NCBI GenBank assembly: GCA_016302585.1
Contig: JAEDNI010000024.1
Location: 1-27,249 of the forward strand
Reading direction: 5' to 3'
DNA: 27,249 bases
From: Paludibacteraceae bacterium
GTDB taxonomy: Bacteria; Bacteroidota; Bacteroidia; Bacteroidales; Paludibacteraceae
Shown here: positions 8,501-19,400 of the stretch, one piece after another
How positions within the stretch are numbered: the first letter of the stretch is position 1
Layout: every line of letters begins with the position of its first letter
Notes under the pieces: generated by a model
What the model was told of the DNA's origin: nothing
The model's database searches: none
The model's input: the letters and a program-made list of their open reading frames with translations, nothing else
Position numbers and translations under genes: made by a program

Positions 8501-10244
8501 TGTCTATCGACCAATCACCAATGACCAATCACCAATCACCAATGACCAATCACCAATCACCAATGACCAATCACCAATAACCACTCGTACCATGGTCAAT
8601 CTCAATGGTATGGCTGACTTCGATGGCTCCGGAGTATGGAATCTCGATATGGATGCCGACTCCGTACCGCTCGATTTCATTAACCATTGGACGGCCAATG
8701 TGCTGCGTGATGTCGATGGCCACGCTACAGGGAAAGTGGTTGTCGGCGGACGAAAAGGAATGGTCTACGTGCTGCTTGATTGTATGGCGGATGATGCATC
8801 GCTCACGCTCCCGTGGACCAATGCACGCTATACCATCCGGCATGATAAGATCATTATGGATACAACGGCCATCCGCTTCCCGAATGTCCATCTCGTCGAT
8901 GTAGACGGGAACCCCGTCGAGGTCAATGGAGCTGTTTATCATGACAAGTTCCGCGACTTCGTCCTCGATCTCCATGTCGATGCCCACGATGCCCTCGTCT
9001 TTGATAATAACCGAACGGGTGAGATGCTGCAGGGAGCCGTCTATGCTACCGGACATGTCGATGTCACGGGCCCGCAAGATGATATCGTAGTGGCGGCTGA
9101 TGCACGTACTTCCCATCATTCGCGCTTCCGTCTCAGTATAGATAATACATCTTCGGCCTACGAGTCGAACTTCATCCATTTCGTGGAGCATTCTGAATTG
9201 GATACCACCATCGCTGGGCATTCGAAAGAGACCGATCTCGATAATATCGACAATGTCCACACGCTCAAATTGGATACCACTTGGTTCCGTCATACCGGCC
9301 GATGTCTGCTTAAACTCAACCTGGATGTCAATCCGCAGCTGCTCTTCCAACTCGTCATTGGTGAGCGAAACGGCGACATGATCCAAGGACGAGGCAATGG
9401 TGCGCTGAGGCTTACCTATGACACCCAAACCGGCGATGTTACCCTGCAGGGAACCTATGACATCGACCAGGGTACGCTCTCTTATACGGTAGCGAATATG
9501 ATTCGCCGTGAGTTCACCGTGGGTGAAGGAGCGAAGATCGTCTTCTCCGGCGATGCAACGAATCCGCAATTGGATGTCACGGCGAAGTATCGTGTCACGG
9601 CGAACCTCAAGGACCTCTTTGGCGAAGATATCAGTCAACTGGCTACGTCAAGAACCAGTATCCCTGTGCTCACCTGCCTCCATCTGACCGGATTCCTCAA
9701 TAACCCAATCCTGAGCTTCTCGTTGGAGTTCCCCACAAGCGACCAGTCAATCCAGCAGCAGGTTCGTCAAGTCATCAATTCCGATGAGATGTTGATGCGC
9801 CAGGTTATTTATCTGCTTGTCTTCGGCCGTTTCTTTACGCCCGATTACATGTCCAATGCCCAGTATGCGACGCTTAACTCCACCTATTCCTTGCTCTCTT
9901 CCACGGTTACCGGCCAGATCAATGCATGGCTGTCCAAACTGACCAATGTCCTCACCGTTGGTGTGGCGATTCGTACCGAAGGAGAAGGAGCGGGGTCCAG
10001 CCAGGAATACGAGGCGCAGTTCCAACTGCAACCGGTTGATAGATTGCTTATCAATGGTAATGTGGGTTATCGCTATAATGATGTCTCCAACCAGCCCTTC
10101 TTCGGCGATCTGGATGTCGAAGTGCTGCTTACCGAAGATGGTCAATGGCGCCTGAAGGGGTACACTCATACCGTAGATAAGTACTCTCTCCGCCAAGCCT
10201 CCACCATCCAGGGGGTCGGCGTTGTCTGGAAAAAAGACTTCTAA
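5592..10244 (+). CDS. tamB: TamB-family translocation and assembly module protein
   Basis: Long AsmA/TamB-like envelope protein expected to span the periplasm from an inner-membrane anchor to the outer membrane, where it helps outer-membrane protein assembly or lipid transport with a BamA-family partner (TamA or TamL). It has 1550 residues. One N-terminal membrane helix (about 4-24, FLAIAGAFLVSLLMVTAML) is followed by repetitive beta-strand sequence rich in DL, HV and LD pairs. A C-terminal TamB domain (about 1150-1500) includes GTYDIDQGTLSYTVANMI, TAKYRVTANLKDLFG and LLVFGRFFTPDYM. The start is GTG (5592); the ATG eight bases upstream is out of frame and stops after three codons. Residues 974-994 are three copies of PITNDQS from a perfect 21-bp tandem repeat, atypical of the family. 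No tamL/bamA homologue lies in this window. Confidence 0.9.
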   Translation: MKRFLAIAGAFLVSLLMVTAMLVAVLTSDKVETAAVQFVTEELSRALGTEAHVGAVEYRFPARVAIKDVFIEDRLKAAQHDTLAYIGEVYVHFSPLALRKGEIRFSHAHIHNVVAKLYRTNDVWNFQYLVEAFRSDEEHVFDRTMESIISVRDVELENIRVEVEQYTVQLSKATMDLNNFSEESLDAQIRHLEASVVHADKTQQPFEVEDLQAHVLLTDSTLLAPTLKVQLPRSRVDLSGVELCFPAADTIYLSQSAHDITFALRFHEAELVPADIALFIPLFSGLKHPINLSGALVGTLDSVMMEDIALHYNGHLVLQGDVTAIGLPDLSDPYLRANLRELQTNAPYLQDFLAQLYGRPFRLPKPLHRLGDIHYRGLMEGYLHNLTLHGGFRTALGAITTDGTVVSDSTFEHMNFDAHIVGNKFRVGRLLDQSKLGSVTLDFYSKGSIDEGKVHGDIKAHIRDLTYNHYTFSDIKIDGRYDPLRYEGNLAIHDPHVDFEFDGVLNRQDENPEYNFNLLCRHFDLSPFSAEYHEEVLRTSFALAVDLNGAKADEISGYLVLDSLYMATPLDSIRMRQLTLLASAHGNRNKSFTLRSDNTSAQLDGYFRYQDVVPALRDLIHYYLPSTMPASDERWMPVEMRLRADGARLRDIQRLFASRLTISDHSSLQAEVNLAQDEEPEVSMNFFAPGIRAASTPVHDLSISLNSVDTLLTLDSIAFERRNALALSVSAEAMQMQTFFTTLAFRDSLYSHVTLRSEAQINELLPEGWENLSPRELRHAIRDDVTHGETIDALLAAQRAGDYGGDLRFITHFSKYNKQPLIDLHLLPCELILRDSIYTLSESNLTYCAADTALRIEHFAFEGAGQHLRANGIASTRRDDTLAVDLQRVDASYVVPFILPVQTIMFNGLLTGVANITGVFRQPLVETQIHIDSVGLNNCYFGDAEVDLHVYPKQILRDTVLPPQLRFHADVYRPITNDQSPITNDQSPITNDQSPITTRTMVNLNGMADFDGSGVWNLDMDADSVPLDFINHWTANVLRDVDGHATGKVVVGGRKGMVYVLLDCMADDASLTLPWTNARYTIRHDKIIMDTTAIRFPNVHLVDVDGNPVEVNGAVYHDKFRDFVLDLHVDAHDALVFDNNRTGEMLQGAVYATGHVDVTGPQDDIVVAADARTSHHSRFRLSIDNTSSAYESNFIHFVEHSELDTTIAGHSKETDLDNIDNVHTLKLDTTWFRHTGRCLLKLNLDVNPQLLFQLVIGERNGDMIQGRGNGALRLTYDTQTGDVTLQGTYDIDQGTLSYTVANMIRREFTVGEGAKIVFSGDATNPQLDVTAKYRVTANLKDLFGEDISQLATSRTSIPVLTCLHLTGFLNNPILSFSLEFPTSDQSIQQQVRQVINSDEMLMRQVIYLLVFGRFFTPDYMSNAQYATLNSTYSLLSSTVTGQINAWLSKLTNVLTVGVAIRTEGEGAGSSQEYEAQFQLQPVDRLLINGNVGYRYNDVSNQPFFGDLDVEVLLTEDGQWRLKGYTHTVDKYSLRQASTIQGVGVVWKKDF
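8511..8580 (+). repeat. Perfect 21-bp tandem repeat inside tamB
   Basis: Three identical 21-bp units (8511-8531, 8532-8552, 8553-8573), each reading PITNDQS, plus a partial fourth. Each unit is itself made of CCAATCA/CCAATGA heptamers. Because 21 is a multiple of three, copy-number change would keep the reading frame. Confidence 0.95.
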
Positions 10245-10296
10245 AAATCATAAATCAGAAATTTGAAATAATCGTACGTAAGTTAAGAAATCATAA

Positions 10297-10330
10297 ATAA
10301 AAACAGCGCCCGTTTGGACGCTGTTTTTTA
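10297..10330. terminator. Bidirectional terminator between tamB and pnp
   Basis: ACAGCG (10303-10308) pairs with CGCTGT (10319-10324), with an inner CC/GG pair. An A run precedes the stem and a T run follows it, so it can end transcripts from both converging genes. The roughly 50 bases to the pnp stop codon hold only AT-rich short repeats. Confidence 0.85.
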
Positions 10331-10385
10331 TAAACTATTAAACGTTTAACGCAGTTAAACCATTTAACTTATAAACGAGAAACGT

Positions 10386-12644
10386 TTATCGTTTTTCGGG
10401 TCTCGGACCTCTTCTTTCAGGACGAGGACCGCGATCCAACTTCGCTCCGTCACGGTCGCCACGCTGACCGCGCTCACGACGCTCCGGCTCAACGTATCCT
10501 TCCGGTTTCTCCTTCAGCGCTTTCGCACTCAGACGGAACTTACCGGTCTTCGGATCGATCTCCAGCAGTTTGATGCGGATATGATCGCCTTCTTTGATGC
10601 CGGTCTCTTCTATCGTCTCAAAGCGTTTCCAGTCGATCTCGCTGATGTGCAGCAGACCTTCCTTACCCGGCATGAACTCTACGAAGCAACCGTACGGCAT
10701 CAGGCTCTTAACAACCGAGTCATACTCCTCGCCTACTTCCGGCAGAGCTACGATAGCTTTGATCTTCGCGATAGCAGCCTGCATCGACTCACCGTTGTTG
10801 CTTGCTACCTCTACCTTACCGCCCTTCTCGTCTTCATCGATCGAGATGACAGCACCGGTCTCAGCTTGAATACCCTGAATGATCTTACCGCCCGGGCCTA
10901 TCACAGCACCGATCATATCTTTCGGGATATAGAAACTTACGATACGCGGAGCGTGCGGCTTCAGATCAGCACGCGGTTCCGGCATGCACTCAAGAATCTT
11001 ACCGAGGATATACATACGTGCCTCGTGTGCTTGTGCCAACGCGTTCTCCAGGATCTCATAACTCAAACCATCTACTTTGATATCCATCTGACAAGCCGTC
11101 AGACCATCTTTCGTACCGGTCGTCTTGAAGTCCATGTCACCTAAGTGATCCTCGTCGCCGAGAATATCGCTCAGGATAGCGTAGTTCTTACCTTGGTTCT
11201 CCGAGATCAAACCCATTGCGATACCCGAAACAGGTTTCTTCATCGGAACACCTGCATCCATCAGCGCCAGCGTACCGGCACAAACGGTTGCCATCGAACT
11301 CGATCCGTTCGACTCTAAGATGTCACTTACTACACGTACGGTGTACGGAAAATCTTCCGGAATCATGTTCTTCAGCGCGCGGCAAGCTAAGTTACCGTGA
11401 CCAATCTCACGACGACCTACACCGCGAGCCGCTTTCGCCTCACCGGTAGAGAAGGGTGGGAAGTTATAATGCAGTAGGAATTTGTCTGTACCTTGGATCA
11501 AAGCCTCGTCAACGATCTTCTCGTCGCGACTGGTTCCCAACGTAACCGTCGAAAGACTCTGTGTCTCACCGCGGGTGAAGATACTACTTCCGTGAGGGCC
11601 GGGCAGGTAACCTACCTCGCACCAGATCGGACGAATCTCCGTCGTCTTACGGCCATCCAGACGCTTGCCTTCATCCAGCACAGCGCGACGCATAGCCTCT
11701 TTCTCTACATCGTGATAGTATCTGTCAACAAGCGCAGCAATCTCATCAATCTCAACGCCTAACGCCTCTGCGCGTGCAGCCATATACTCTGCTTTCTCAG
11801 CCTTGAAGTCCTCGCGGATCTGCGTGAACATCTCCTCGCGGTGATGTTTGTCGGTGTCCGCACTCGTAGCCTGAGCATAAGCGCGTGCATAACTGAAGTC
11901 ATGTACAGCTTGCTTCAACTCCTCGTCATTCACCTCATGGCAGTACTCACGTTTCGTCTCCTTGCCATAAGCCTTCATCATCTCGTTGATAGCCAAGCAC
12001 TGCGGTTTGATAGCCTCGTGCGCAGCTTTGATAGCCTCTAACATCACGCTCTCCGGCACTTCTTTCATCTCGCCTTCCACCATCATGATGTTGTCGTACG
12101 TAGCGGCAACCATCAACTCCAAGTCAGCGTGCTCGCATTGCTCGAAGGTCGGGTTAATCACCATCTTGCCATCTACGCGTGCTACACGTACTTCGCTCAC
12201 CGGACCCTCGAACGGGATATCCGAACAAGCCAAAGCAGCACCTGCAGCCAAACCGGCAATCGACTCCGGCATGTCAATGCCGTCGGCCGAATACATGGTT
12301 ACGTTTACGAAAGTCTCTGCGTGATAGTTAGAAGGGAAGAGAGGACGAAGGGCGCGGTCGATCAGACGTGCAATCAGAATCTCATAGTCTGATGCTTTGC
12401 CTTCGCGGCGGGTGAAACCACCCGGGAAACGTCCTGCGGACGCAAATTTCTCTTTGTACTCTACGGTAAGCGGCATAAAGTCAGTACCGGGAACCGCATC
12501 TTTGGCGGAGCAGACAGTGGCGAGGATCATCGTGTTGCCGAGTGTCGCCATCACAGCGCCATCAGCTTGTTTGGCCAACTTGCCTGTCTCCAGTTTGATT
12601 ACTCGTCCATCGGGGAGAGCAATCTCTTTGGTTACAATATTCAT
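10386..12644 (-). CDS. pnp: Polyribonucleotide nucleotidyltransferase (PNPase)
   Basis: Phosphorolytic 3'-5' exoribonuclease, a core RNA-decay enzyme that works as a trimer. The 752-residue product shows the full architecture: first RNase PH domain ([29 protein letters not shown]), an all-helical linker, second RNase PH domain with the catalytic region ([20 protein letters not shown], about 398-420), a KH domain ([19 protein letters not shown], about 575-595) and an S1 domain ([20 protein letters not shown], about 640-665). The last 35 residues are an Arg/Pro/Gly-rich basic tail ([10 protein letters not shown]) that probably adds RNA affinity. The start is placed at ATG 12644-12642 ([10 protein letters not shown]). 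The upstream in-frame ATG at 12677 adds 11 residues with no family support, but it also lies downstream of the promoter, so it cannot be excluded. Confidence 0.96.
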   Translation of the reverse strand: MNIVTKEIALPDGRVIKLETGKLAKQADGAVMATLGNTMILATVCSAKDAVPGTDFMPLTVEYKEKFASAGRFPGGFTRREGKASDYEILIARLIDRALRPLFPSNYHAETFVNVTMYSADGIDMPESIAGLAAGAALACSDIPFEGPVSEVRVARVDGKMVINPTFEQCEHADLELMVAATYDNIMMVEGEMKEVPESVMLEAIKAAHEAIKPQCLAINEMMKAYGKETKREYCHEVNDEELKQAVHDFSYARAYAQATSADTDKHHREEMFTQIREDFKAEKAEYMAARAEALGVEIDEIAALVDRYYHDVEKEAMRRAVLDEGKRLDGRKTTEIRPIWCEVGYLPGPHGSSIFTRGETQSLSTVTLGTSRDEKIVDEALIQGTDKFLLHYNFPPFSTGEAKAARGVGRREIGHGNLACRALKNMIPEDFPYTVRVVSDILESNGSSSMATVCAGTLALMDAGVPMKKPVSGIAMGLISENQGKNYAILSDILGDEDHLGDMDFKTTGTKDGLTACQMDIKVDGLSYEILENALAQAHEARMYILGKILECMPEPRADLKPHAPRIVSFYIPKDMIGAVIGPGGKIIQGIQAETGAVISIDEDEKGGKVEVASNNGESMQAAIAKIKAIVALPEVGEEYDSVVKSLMPYGCFVEFMPGKEGLLHISEIDWKRFETIEETGIKEGDHIRIKLLEIDPKTGKFRLSAKALKEKPEGYVEPERRERGQRGDRDGAKLDRGPRPERRGPRPEKR

Positions 12645-12721
12645 CTTTTTTTCGTCAATTTTGGTTGCCGTTTGCAACCGTTATATATAGTTTGAATCGT
12701 ATATTCTCGCAAAATCCGCTG

Positions 12722-12752
12722 CAAAGGTACAACTTTTATTTGATAATACCAA
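12722..12752 (-). promoter_or_regulatory. Promoter of pnp
   Basis: Minus strand: TTG (12752-12750), 20-bp spacer, TACCTTTG (12729-12722). The leader to the chosen start is about 70 bases. Confidence 0.8.
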
Positions 12753-12779
12753 ATATTTTAGTAAAATTTTATGCAATTT

Positions 12780-12794
12780 CGGAGTTCAACTCCG
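12780..12794. other. 15-bp palindrome CGGAGTTcAACTCCG upstream of pnp
   Basis: Two perfect 7-bp arms with one central base, 27 bp upstream of the pnp -33 box. It has the same geometry (7-1-7) as the palindrome at 146-160, also upstream of a minus-strand promoter, although the arm sequences differ. A protein-binding site is possible but not shown. Confidence 0.4.
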
Positions 12795-12824
12795 GATTTA
12801 CATAACTTTTACAACTCATTTCTA

Positions 12825-12854
12825 CCAAAAAACAGGGCACTCAATGCCCTGTTT
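12825..12854 (-). terminator. Terminator of the surface-protein operon
   Basis: On the minus strand a perfect 10-bp stem, AAACAGGGCA with TGCCCTGTTT and a 5-base loop, is followed by a T run. It lies about 180 bases past the stop of the 118-aa anchored protein, the last gene of the minus-strand operon. Confidence 0.85.
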
Positions 12855-13034
12855 CTCTTACACCTTACACTGTACACCCTACACCGAGAATAAAAAATAT
12901 TTTTTATGTTTTTTTCTTTATCTCCCGAAGGGCATATATCTATGTTTATTTACCATCTTCCCACGCCCGCGTGCGTACCTTATTTATATACACGCGAAGC
13001 CTACACGCCGTCAGGCATCTAAACAGCCGTCAGG
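12855..13034. other. Gene-free 3' region of the surface-protein operon
   Basis: No gene is visible. It holds an 18-bp AT palindrome (12890-12907, ATAAAAAATATTTTTTAT), a run of GTGTA-type short repeats (12859-12885 on the minus strand), and a GC-richer part (12970-13034) with repeated TACACGC words. GCCGTCAGGC occurs twice, at 13007-13016 and at 13026-13035, where the second copy reaches the stop codon. The plus-strand ORFs here are low-complexity by-products. Confidence 0.5.
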
Positions 13035-13391
13035 CTATACACTGCGCTTACGCCTATACACGCGTAGCAAGGCATATACCGAAGCTAACGCCAATAACGG
13101 CCACACCGCATCACCTACAGGGAACGGCTGACCAGGTTTGTCCTTATCTTCGTCGTCACCATCCAATCCTCTGCGGATATGTCCATGATGTCCTGCCGCG
13201 GAATAAGTACCCGGAGTCTCACCAGTCATATAGGTCCCTGTAACAGCTGCTTGCGGCAATGCGGAACCGGAACTAACCATCACCGATGTCGACTGCATCT
13301 GAACTTCCGGCAACTGGGCGGTGCCCTGAGCTTTTACGCTCAGAACACTCACCATTGCTACTACCATCAATAAATATCTCAATGCTTTCAT
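13035..13391 (-). CDS. Small secreted protein with C-terminal membrane anchor
   Basis: An exported 118-residue protein of unknown function. A signal peptide (1-21, ALRYLLMVVAMVSVLSVKA) is followed by a Ser/Thr/Val/Gln-rich middle, a His/Asp/Lys segment (GHHGHIRRGLDGDDEDKDK, 67-85) and a three-part C-terminus: PVGD (91-94), a hydrophobic helix (95-111, WPLLALASVYALL) and a basic tail (RVYRRKRS). Pro-Gly motif, helix and basic tail together recall C-terminal processing signals such as LPXTG or PEP-CTERM, but no known motif matches exactly, and a plain tail anchor is equally possible. It begins 52 bases after the 2382-residue gene and ends the operon, so a role linked to the surface proteins is likely. 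The gap contains short ATTACCAATTACAAATT repeats. Confidence 0.7.
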   Translation of the reverse strand: MKALRYLLMVVAMVSVLSVKAQGTAQLPEVQMQSTSVMVSSGSALPQAAVTGTYMTGETPGTYSAAGHHGHIRRGLDGDDEDKDKPGQPFPVGDAVWPLLALASVYALLRVYRRKRSV

Positions 13392-13443
13392 AATCTCAAA
13401 AATTTTAAATTACAAATTACCAATTACCAATTACAAATTGAGA

Positions 13444-16400
13444 TTATTTATTAATCTCACGCACCTTTTTACCTGTCGCATCGTACAGAATACCATTCCG
13501 TAAGATATACATCTTGTCGTTGTAGATGAACTTGATCGGTTTGTCTATCTCCTCGCCGGTGCCACCGATGTCGGTCGGCGTCTCAGAGTTCTTCTTCAGT
13601 ACTGCGAACAATACAAACCTTGTCTTGTTCGTACCGGCTGTCGTCTCAAACTCATACGGCGCATCCAACAAATCTACCTTCGCTCCGGTCTCTTTATCCT
13701 CCAGCCACAGATGCTCGAGCCATGCGCTCTCTGCATTCTCTACGTGGCTGAACAGATAGTAACCTGCACTCGGTGCCGTATAACCAACCGGAACGCCATT
13801 CTCTGCCGACTGTTTATTCAGCGCATTTGCGAACAAATCATATGTGCTGCCTATCGTGAAGAGACTTACATTCGCGTGCGGCATCTTCATCAAATCGTCG
13901 CCAATCTCATACTCATCGGAGAAACCATCGCCAACCAAGAGATAGGTCGTATCGCCATAAGTCGCCGTACTCAGTGCCACAGCTACGTTAATCTCTTGCG
14001 GCATGTTGTTGCTGCTGATACGAGCAGGTGCAGCGGTGTTACGACTCGCATAAGAGAAGGTCACATCTCCGCTCGCTCCTACCTGTACGTAGAAGGGCTT
14101 GAAGGCCGGGAAATCATAATCTATCACGCGTCTCTGATCGTACGTATCACCTGCACCATCGTCCGGAACAGTCACATAGCGAACACTCGAACTCTTCCAC
14201 TCGTATTGACCTTGCGCATTCGTGCCGATAGAGCCGACAGTGATACTTGCGCCGCCAACTCGATCAGCATCACCGGTACCCGTTCCTAAGGATGCCATGT
14301 ACGGGTTACCCAACATCCACCAACCGGTATTGACAATACTCGAAGCCGAATATGCGGTAACGGCTATCGTAGCATCGCTATTCTCGGCTGTCGTAAGAGC
14401 AGCCGCATTGGCAACACTCAGTTTCATTCGTTGAATACCGTACTTCTGACGGGTATTTGTGACACCGTTTACACTAACTTTACGCGGCGGAAGGAGAACG
14501 TAATATCCAAGCCCGCGAGTTGTCATAGTCTGCTTCGGCATAGCCGTGCTACCCGTTTCTACATCTACCCAAACATCATCGACAGCACCGCTCGTCGCAC
14601 GAATCTGACTATCGAATACGCGTAACAGGTAACTACCCGTCTTAGCTGCAGAACCATAGATGTCTTCCGGATAGAAGATGTTATTCTTATCTATCGTAAG
14701 CGTGTGCGGGAAGGCCACTCCGAAGTACTGATCGTAATTCGTCAGGTAGTCGAAGTTGATGATGTTCTCATTGATGGTCAAAGTCGAACTGGAGCCTACA
14801 TAAACTTGCGGATATACGTAGCTGTAACTGGTCACAGGCGTTGTGCCCTTTGTCCCTGCAGTTACATTTCCTGCACGCAGGTACATCTTCTTAGTAGTCA
14901 GATTTCCGGTCACGCTCAACTTCGCTCCGCCGTAAACGGTTACGCTATTGAATGCATGAGCCGTCGCGTCGTCTGCTGTTAGCACATTGCCTAATACCAC
15001 CAGATCCAAACCGGAGCAATCGTCCTTATTGATGCTGGCAGCGGTTCTTGCCGCATTAACGGTGGTCGCGCTATTCGTCATCAACGGAATCGTTACTGCC
15101 TTGCGGCCAATCTCCGAACCACCATTCTTAATGATGATATGCATCTGCTTATTTGGATTGCTCATCAGGTCGCTAACGGCAATCTCATATACGCCGTGGT
15201 CTATTTTCAGTGCCGAGCCTAATGCTTGTGCCGAGGCCTTGTTCACTCCTTCGATCTCCACTTCCGCTGTGTAAGCAGGATTGCCAAAGTACATGAATTG
15301 TACGGCATTGGATCTCCAAGTTACTACTTGAATCTCTACAGGATCAAACTCTTCCGTAACAGGCAAGATATACATAGTTTTTGCCAAAGTCTTACCGAAG
15401 AGGATTTGACTACCACTAACACATAATTGTCGATCTACGGCATTTCCTGAATCATCTCCGGCATCCTCGCCGCCTGCATTACTGCGCTTCAGAGTTCCGT
15501 CAAGACGAACTTCGTATTGGCTGAAGTTGGAACTTACCAAGTACCACTCTTGCATACCTGTCGTGCAATCGCTCGTCGTACGCCATAAGTAGGCGTTGTC
15601 GCTACGTGTTGCCTGCAATTGTCCGTCATTACCATCGCCGGTAACAGTCGTCAGACGAATACCGCCTCGATGGTCATTATGAGCTCTCACGGTTCCGCTG
15701 TACAAAGCCGTCTTCGGAGCCGCGGTTGCTACCGTCGGAGTGGTTTGATTATCTACCGTAATCGGGTAAGCATTCGCAATAGCGCTGCCACTCGAGGTTG
15801 CGATATCGGCCGGCAGAGCGCACCACTGACCATTAATCTTCGCTGCAATCACGAAGTGGTTCGGCAGTACACGACCATACAACGTCAGCGTCTTGGTATC
15901 GAATATCTTATCGCCTCCGCTGTTGATCAATTCCATCTTCAACTTGTAGGTCTCTGTCGTACCATTTGTGCCGCCCGTAACACCCGGTTTGTAACCAATC
16001 GCATAAGTCTGTCTATAGTCGCCGGTAGCGACGTTCAGGTTACTGCCATCCACAATGTTGTAGTTAGAAGACCCGTCGTTACACAAGCGGAACGGACAAG
16101 TATTCTTATCTTGCGAAGCATCTCCACTGGTCAAGTACGATGTACGCAGTTTAAAGCCGACACTTGCTGGAACATCGGCTATACTGAATGTGATCAGGTT
16201 ATTCGGATTAGCAGTCGTATAAACGGTGTTCGCCTCGCTTCGTGCCGCACTGGTGTAGGTGGATGTCAAGTGAACATCACCTGTAATCGTTAATTCACCT
16301 ACCCAAACCGCACTCAACGTCAAGTTGCCGTAGTTGGTGTTATCCACCTCCTTCACAGTAACTGTGTTACCCGCATACTTGAACTCACTTCCGTAATTGC

Positions 16401-19400
16401 TGGAGGTCGTCCATCCTACGAATACATATCCGTCTTTCGAGAAGCCTATTGTTCCTCCGTTAGCGGTTACGTCCTTGAGAGTAACAGACGTTCCCGATGA
16501 GCTCGTGATAGGATACGACTCAACCACATCAGAGCCTGTACCGCCATTGGCAGTATAGGTAACAGTCACGATAGTCGGACACTTCGTAAAGTACTTATTA
16601 TCGCCTGTCTTGAATACTGCATAATAGGTGGTGTTGGCTGTCGCTGCATCTCCGTTATTCACCTTTGTGAAGCCTGTCGTCTTGTATCCGCTCCAAGTCG
16701 TGGTAACCCAACCGTCAAACGTCAGGACATCCCTTGCCGCATCGCAGCAGAGCGGATCTTCTCCTGTCGGCAACGTCACTACGCCATTCTCTGCCTTGTT
16801 GGTTGCGTGGTCTGCATCTAACATGTCATTGTACCACGTGATCGTCGGAGCCGGTTGCTCGTCGATAATCAAGAATCGAACATTTGCGCCTGTGGTAGAA
16901 GTTGTCCAGTTGACACTACCATCCGTAGCGATATAATACGTGGTTGCATAACCGTTCTTCAACGTGTAATTACCCAAATCCGTCGTTGTCGGACTCCAAG
17001 CGAAGGCTTCATAACTGCTATTGGTTAAAGCGACTGCACTATTGCGCAATCCGCCAGCATCTCCGGCAAGGTTCCTGTTGCTGTTGATCGGACTCGAGAA
17101 GAACAAATGATCACCCTTATTGATATAACGTGCCGTTCCTGTTCCGGCTACATCCAAGTTCCAGGCCAGATAATCGGTTGTCGAGGTATAAACCGTTGCC
17201 GTCGTCGGGCTCGTCGCATTATCTACTACTATAGGTATCAGCGCGCGAGTGCCATAAGATGTCGTCGCAAGATTATTCGGCATACCATACCACTTGTCGC
17301 CCACTTTCGTTGCAATCACGAACTTCGTTGGTAAGTGACGACCATAACCGCTCTGTTTGTTGGACTCGGTCGTGGTAACATTATCATCAGCCAATGCGGT
17401 TGCCTTGAAATAAACTTCTTCTATTCCATCCGTTGTCGCATCCCCGGCCGGAGTATAAGTAACAATGATTGTCTGGTCTGTAACCGTTCCATCCGCCAAA
17501 GCACTTACTGAACCTACAAAACCAAAGTGACTATTCGGCGTATCATCGGCTACGTTATAAGCCGCAAAGCTTAACGGGGTACTTGCTTTCAACTGCTTTG
17601 CATTTACAGTTAAAGCCGTCACACCCTTCACCGTCTTACCTGCATAACTCGTGATACGCGGAGTGCCCGTCAGAGTGATTGTCGAGCAATCCGGTGTCGT
17701 TGCCCAAACTTTTGTGCCTAAACCAAATCCAATAGTAATACTTCCCACAGCCACATACTGGCTCGCACTCATGATTTTTACGTACGGGTAATTAGCGCTT
17801 GGGTAATAGGTTAGCGAGTCCCCTGCAGCTTGGAATGCTGCGCTGGTAACCTCTGTAGTAATAGCATCCGCTGTTTCACCTACATAAATCTTCAGTTTAC
17901 TGAGATTCTCATCCCCGCTCCAGACGCCCCTGAAAGATATGTAGTTCACCTTACCCAATGAAGTGGTATTCTGAATAACGCCGGTTCCTGCTTCAAACTG
18001 AATACCGATACCGGAAGCCATACCCATACGCGCATAACTGAACTCGAAGTCATTGCCGCCCACAGTTTTTGTTTTCGCGCCGGTCGTATATACTCCGCTA
18101 AAATCAGTTTGAGTAAAGGTAATCTTTCCATACTTTGTTTCCGGAGCACCTTGGTTGGTATAAACTGCCCAATACTCCTCATTATCAGCACTAATGTCAT
18201 GGTGTTTGTTTCCGCCACCGTCATTCAACAGGTCAGTAGTCAATACCGGTACGCGCGTCACATCGATTTCCTCGTCACTCCAACCTACGAAACTCCAACT
18301 CTTTCCATTACAATCAGTAAAAGTAGCTGTTGGCGTAGTGATGCCCGCATCGCGGCTGGCTTCGGTTACTACCAATTTAGCTCCGCTGTTCACACCATCA
18401 CTAACCGTTCCTCCGTTTCCATGGAAAGTAACCGAACGAGGACTACAAGGCGGCGTGGATGTAAACTTCTGAACATTCGTGTGCATACCAAATACTCCGG
18501 CACTTCCATAACCTTCCCAATATGGTCCGCTATTGTACCAATATAGGTATTTGGAATCTCCCCTATCTTGAATTTTAATCTCACTATTGTTATGTCCATC
18601 AGCGGCGGTAAACTCATCATACGTGGCAGCAGTGAATGCGTAATTGGATGAGTTGACATTAAGATATTTTCCTAAGGTCTTATTATATAACCGCCAGTAA
18701 CCGCCCACATAACTTGCCTCCCATTTCATGTCTGTTGTAGGAGTTACTTTCAGTTTATACCGATTGTTGTTACTTGCATCCTTTATTGTCTCGCAGTCAG
18801 TTTCAAGACGGGTACCGGTCAAGTAGTTTGTGTTAGCGACTGTGGTACTTAAAGCTCTATGATTGTTATCTGCATGACGTTTTACAATCACATACTCTGC
18901 ACCGCTCTTCAGTTCGCTGATATTCAGAGCCGAGATCCAATCTGTTCCCACACTATCATATACCGCATAGAATACCGCCTCGTCGTCACCGGCTGTAGCT
19001 GTGAAGTTATGAACCGGAGTGTAGCTCGTGGAGTTATTGGCAACTGCACTTCCGCGCTGCCAGCCGACAAACACCCAGTTCGTGCAACCCTTGGAACCTA
19101 CTTCGCTATCTACCGTCAAAGGAGTACCCACACCATAATCGCGAGTCCATGTTGTGCCGGCGTCATTGTATGTTACCGTGATATTCTCCAACGGCTCACA
19201 ACTCGAACCATAGAGGTACTCCTTCGTTACCCATTGGGCAGTAAATACCACATTGCTTGACGGCATCGTAAATGTCGTTCCTGCTGCGATTAGCGTTCCA
19301 GCAGTAATCGTCGCACTGGTAGAAGCATTCACAATATCTACATTAGCCTTCCATCCGACAAAGTTATACCCTGCTTTCGTAAATCCGGGACCTGTATTAC

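Noticed and set aside
8571..9638. Long minus-strand ORF (355 codons) opposite tamB
   Set aside because: Antisense to a well-supported TamB coding region; no recognisable motif and no promoter.
12844..13243. Plus-strand ORFs near the operon terminator
   Set aside because: They read through a terminator and short repeats and overlap the anchored-protein gene in antisense.
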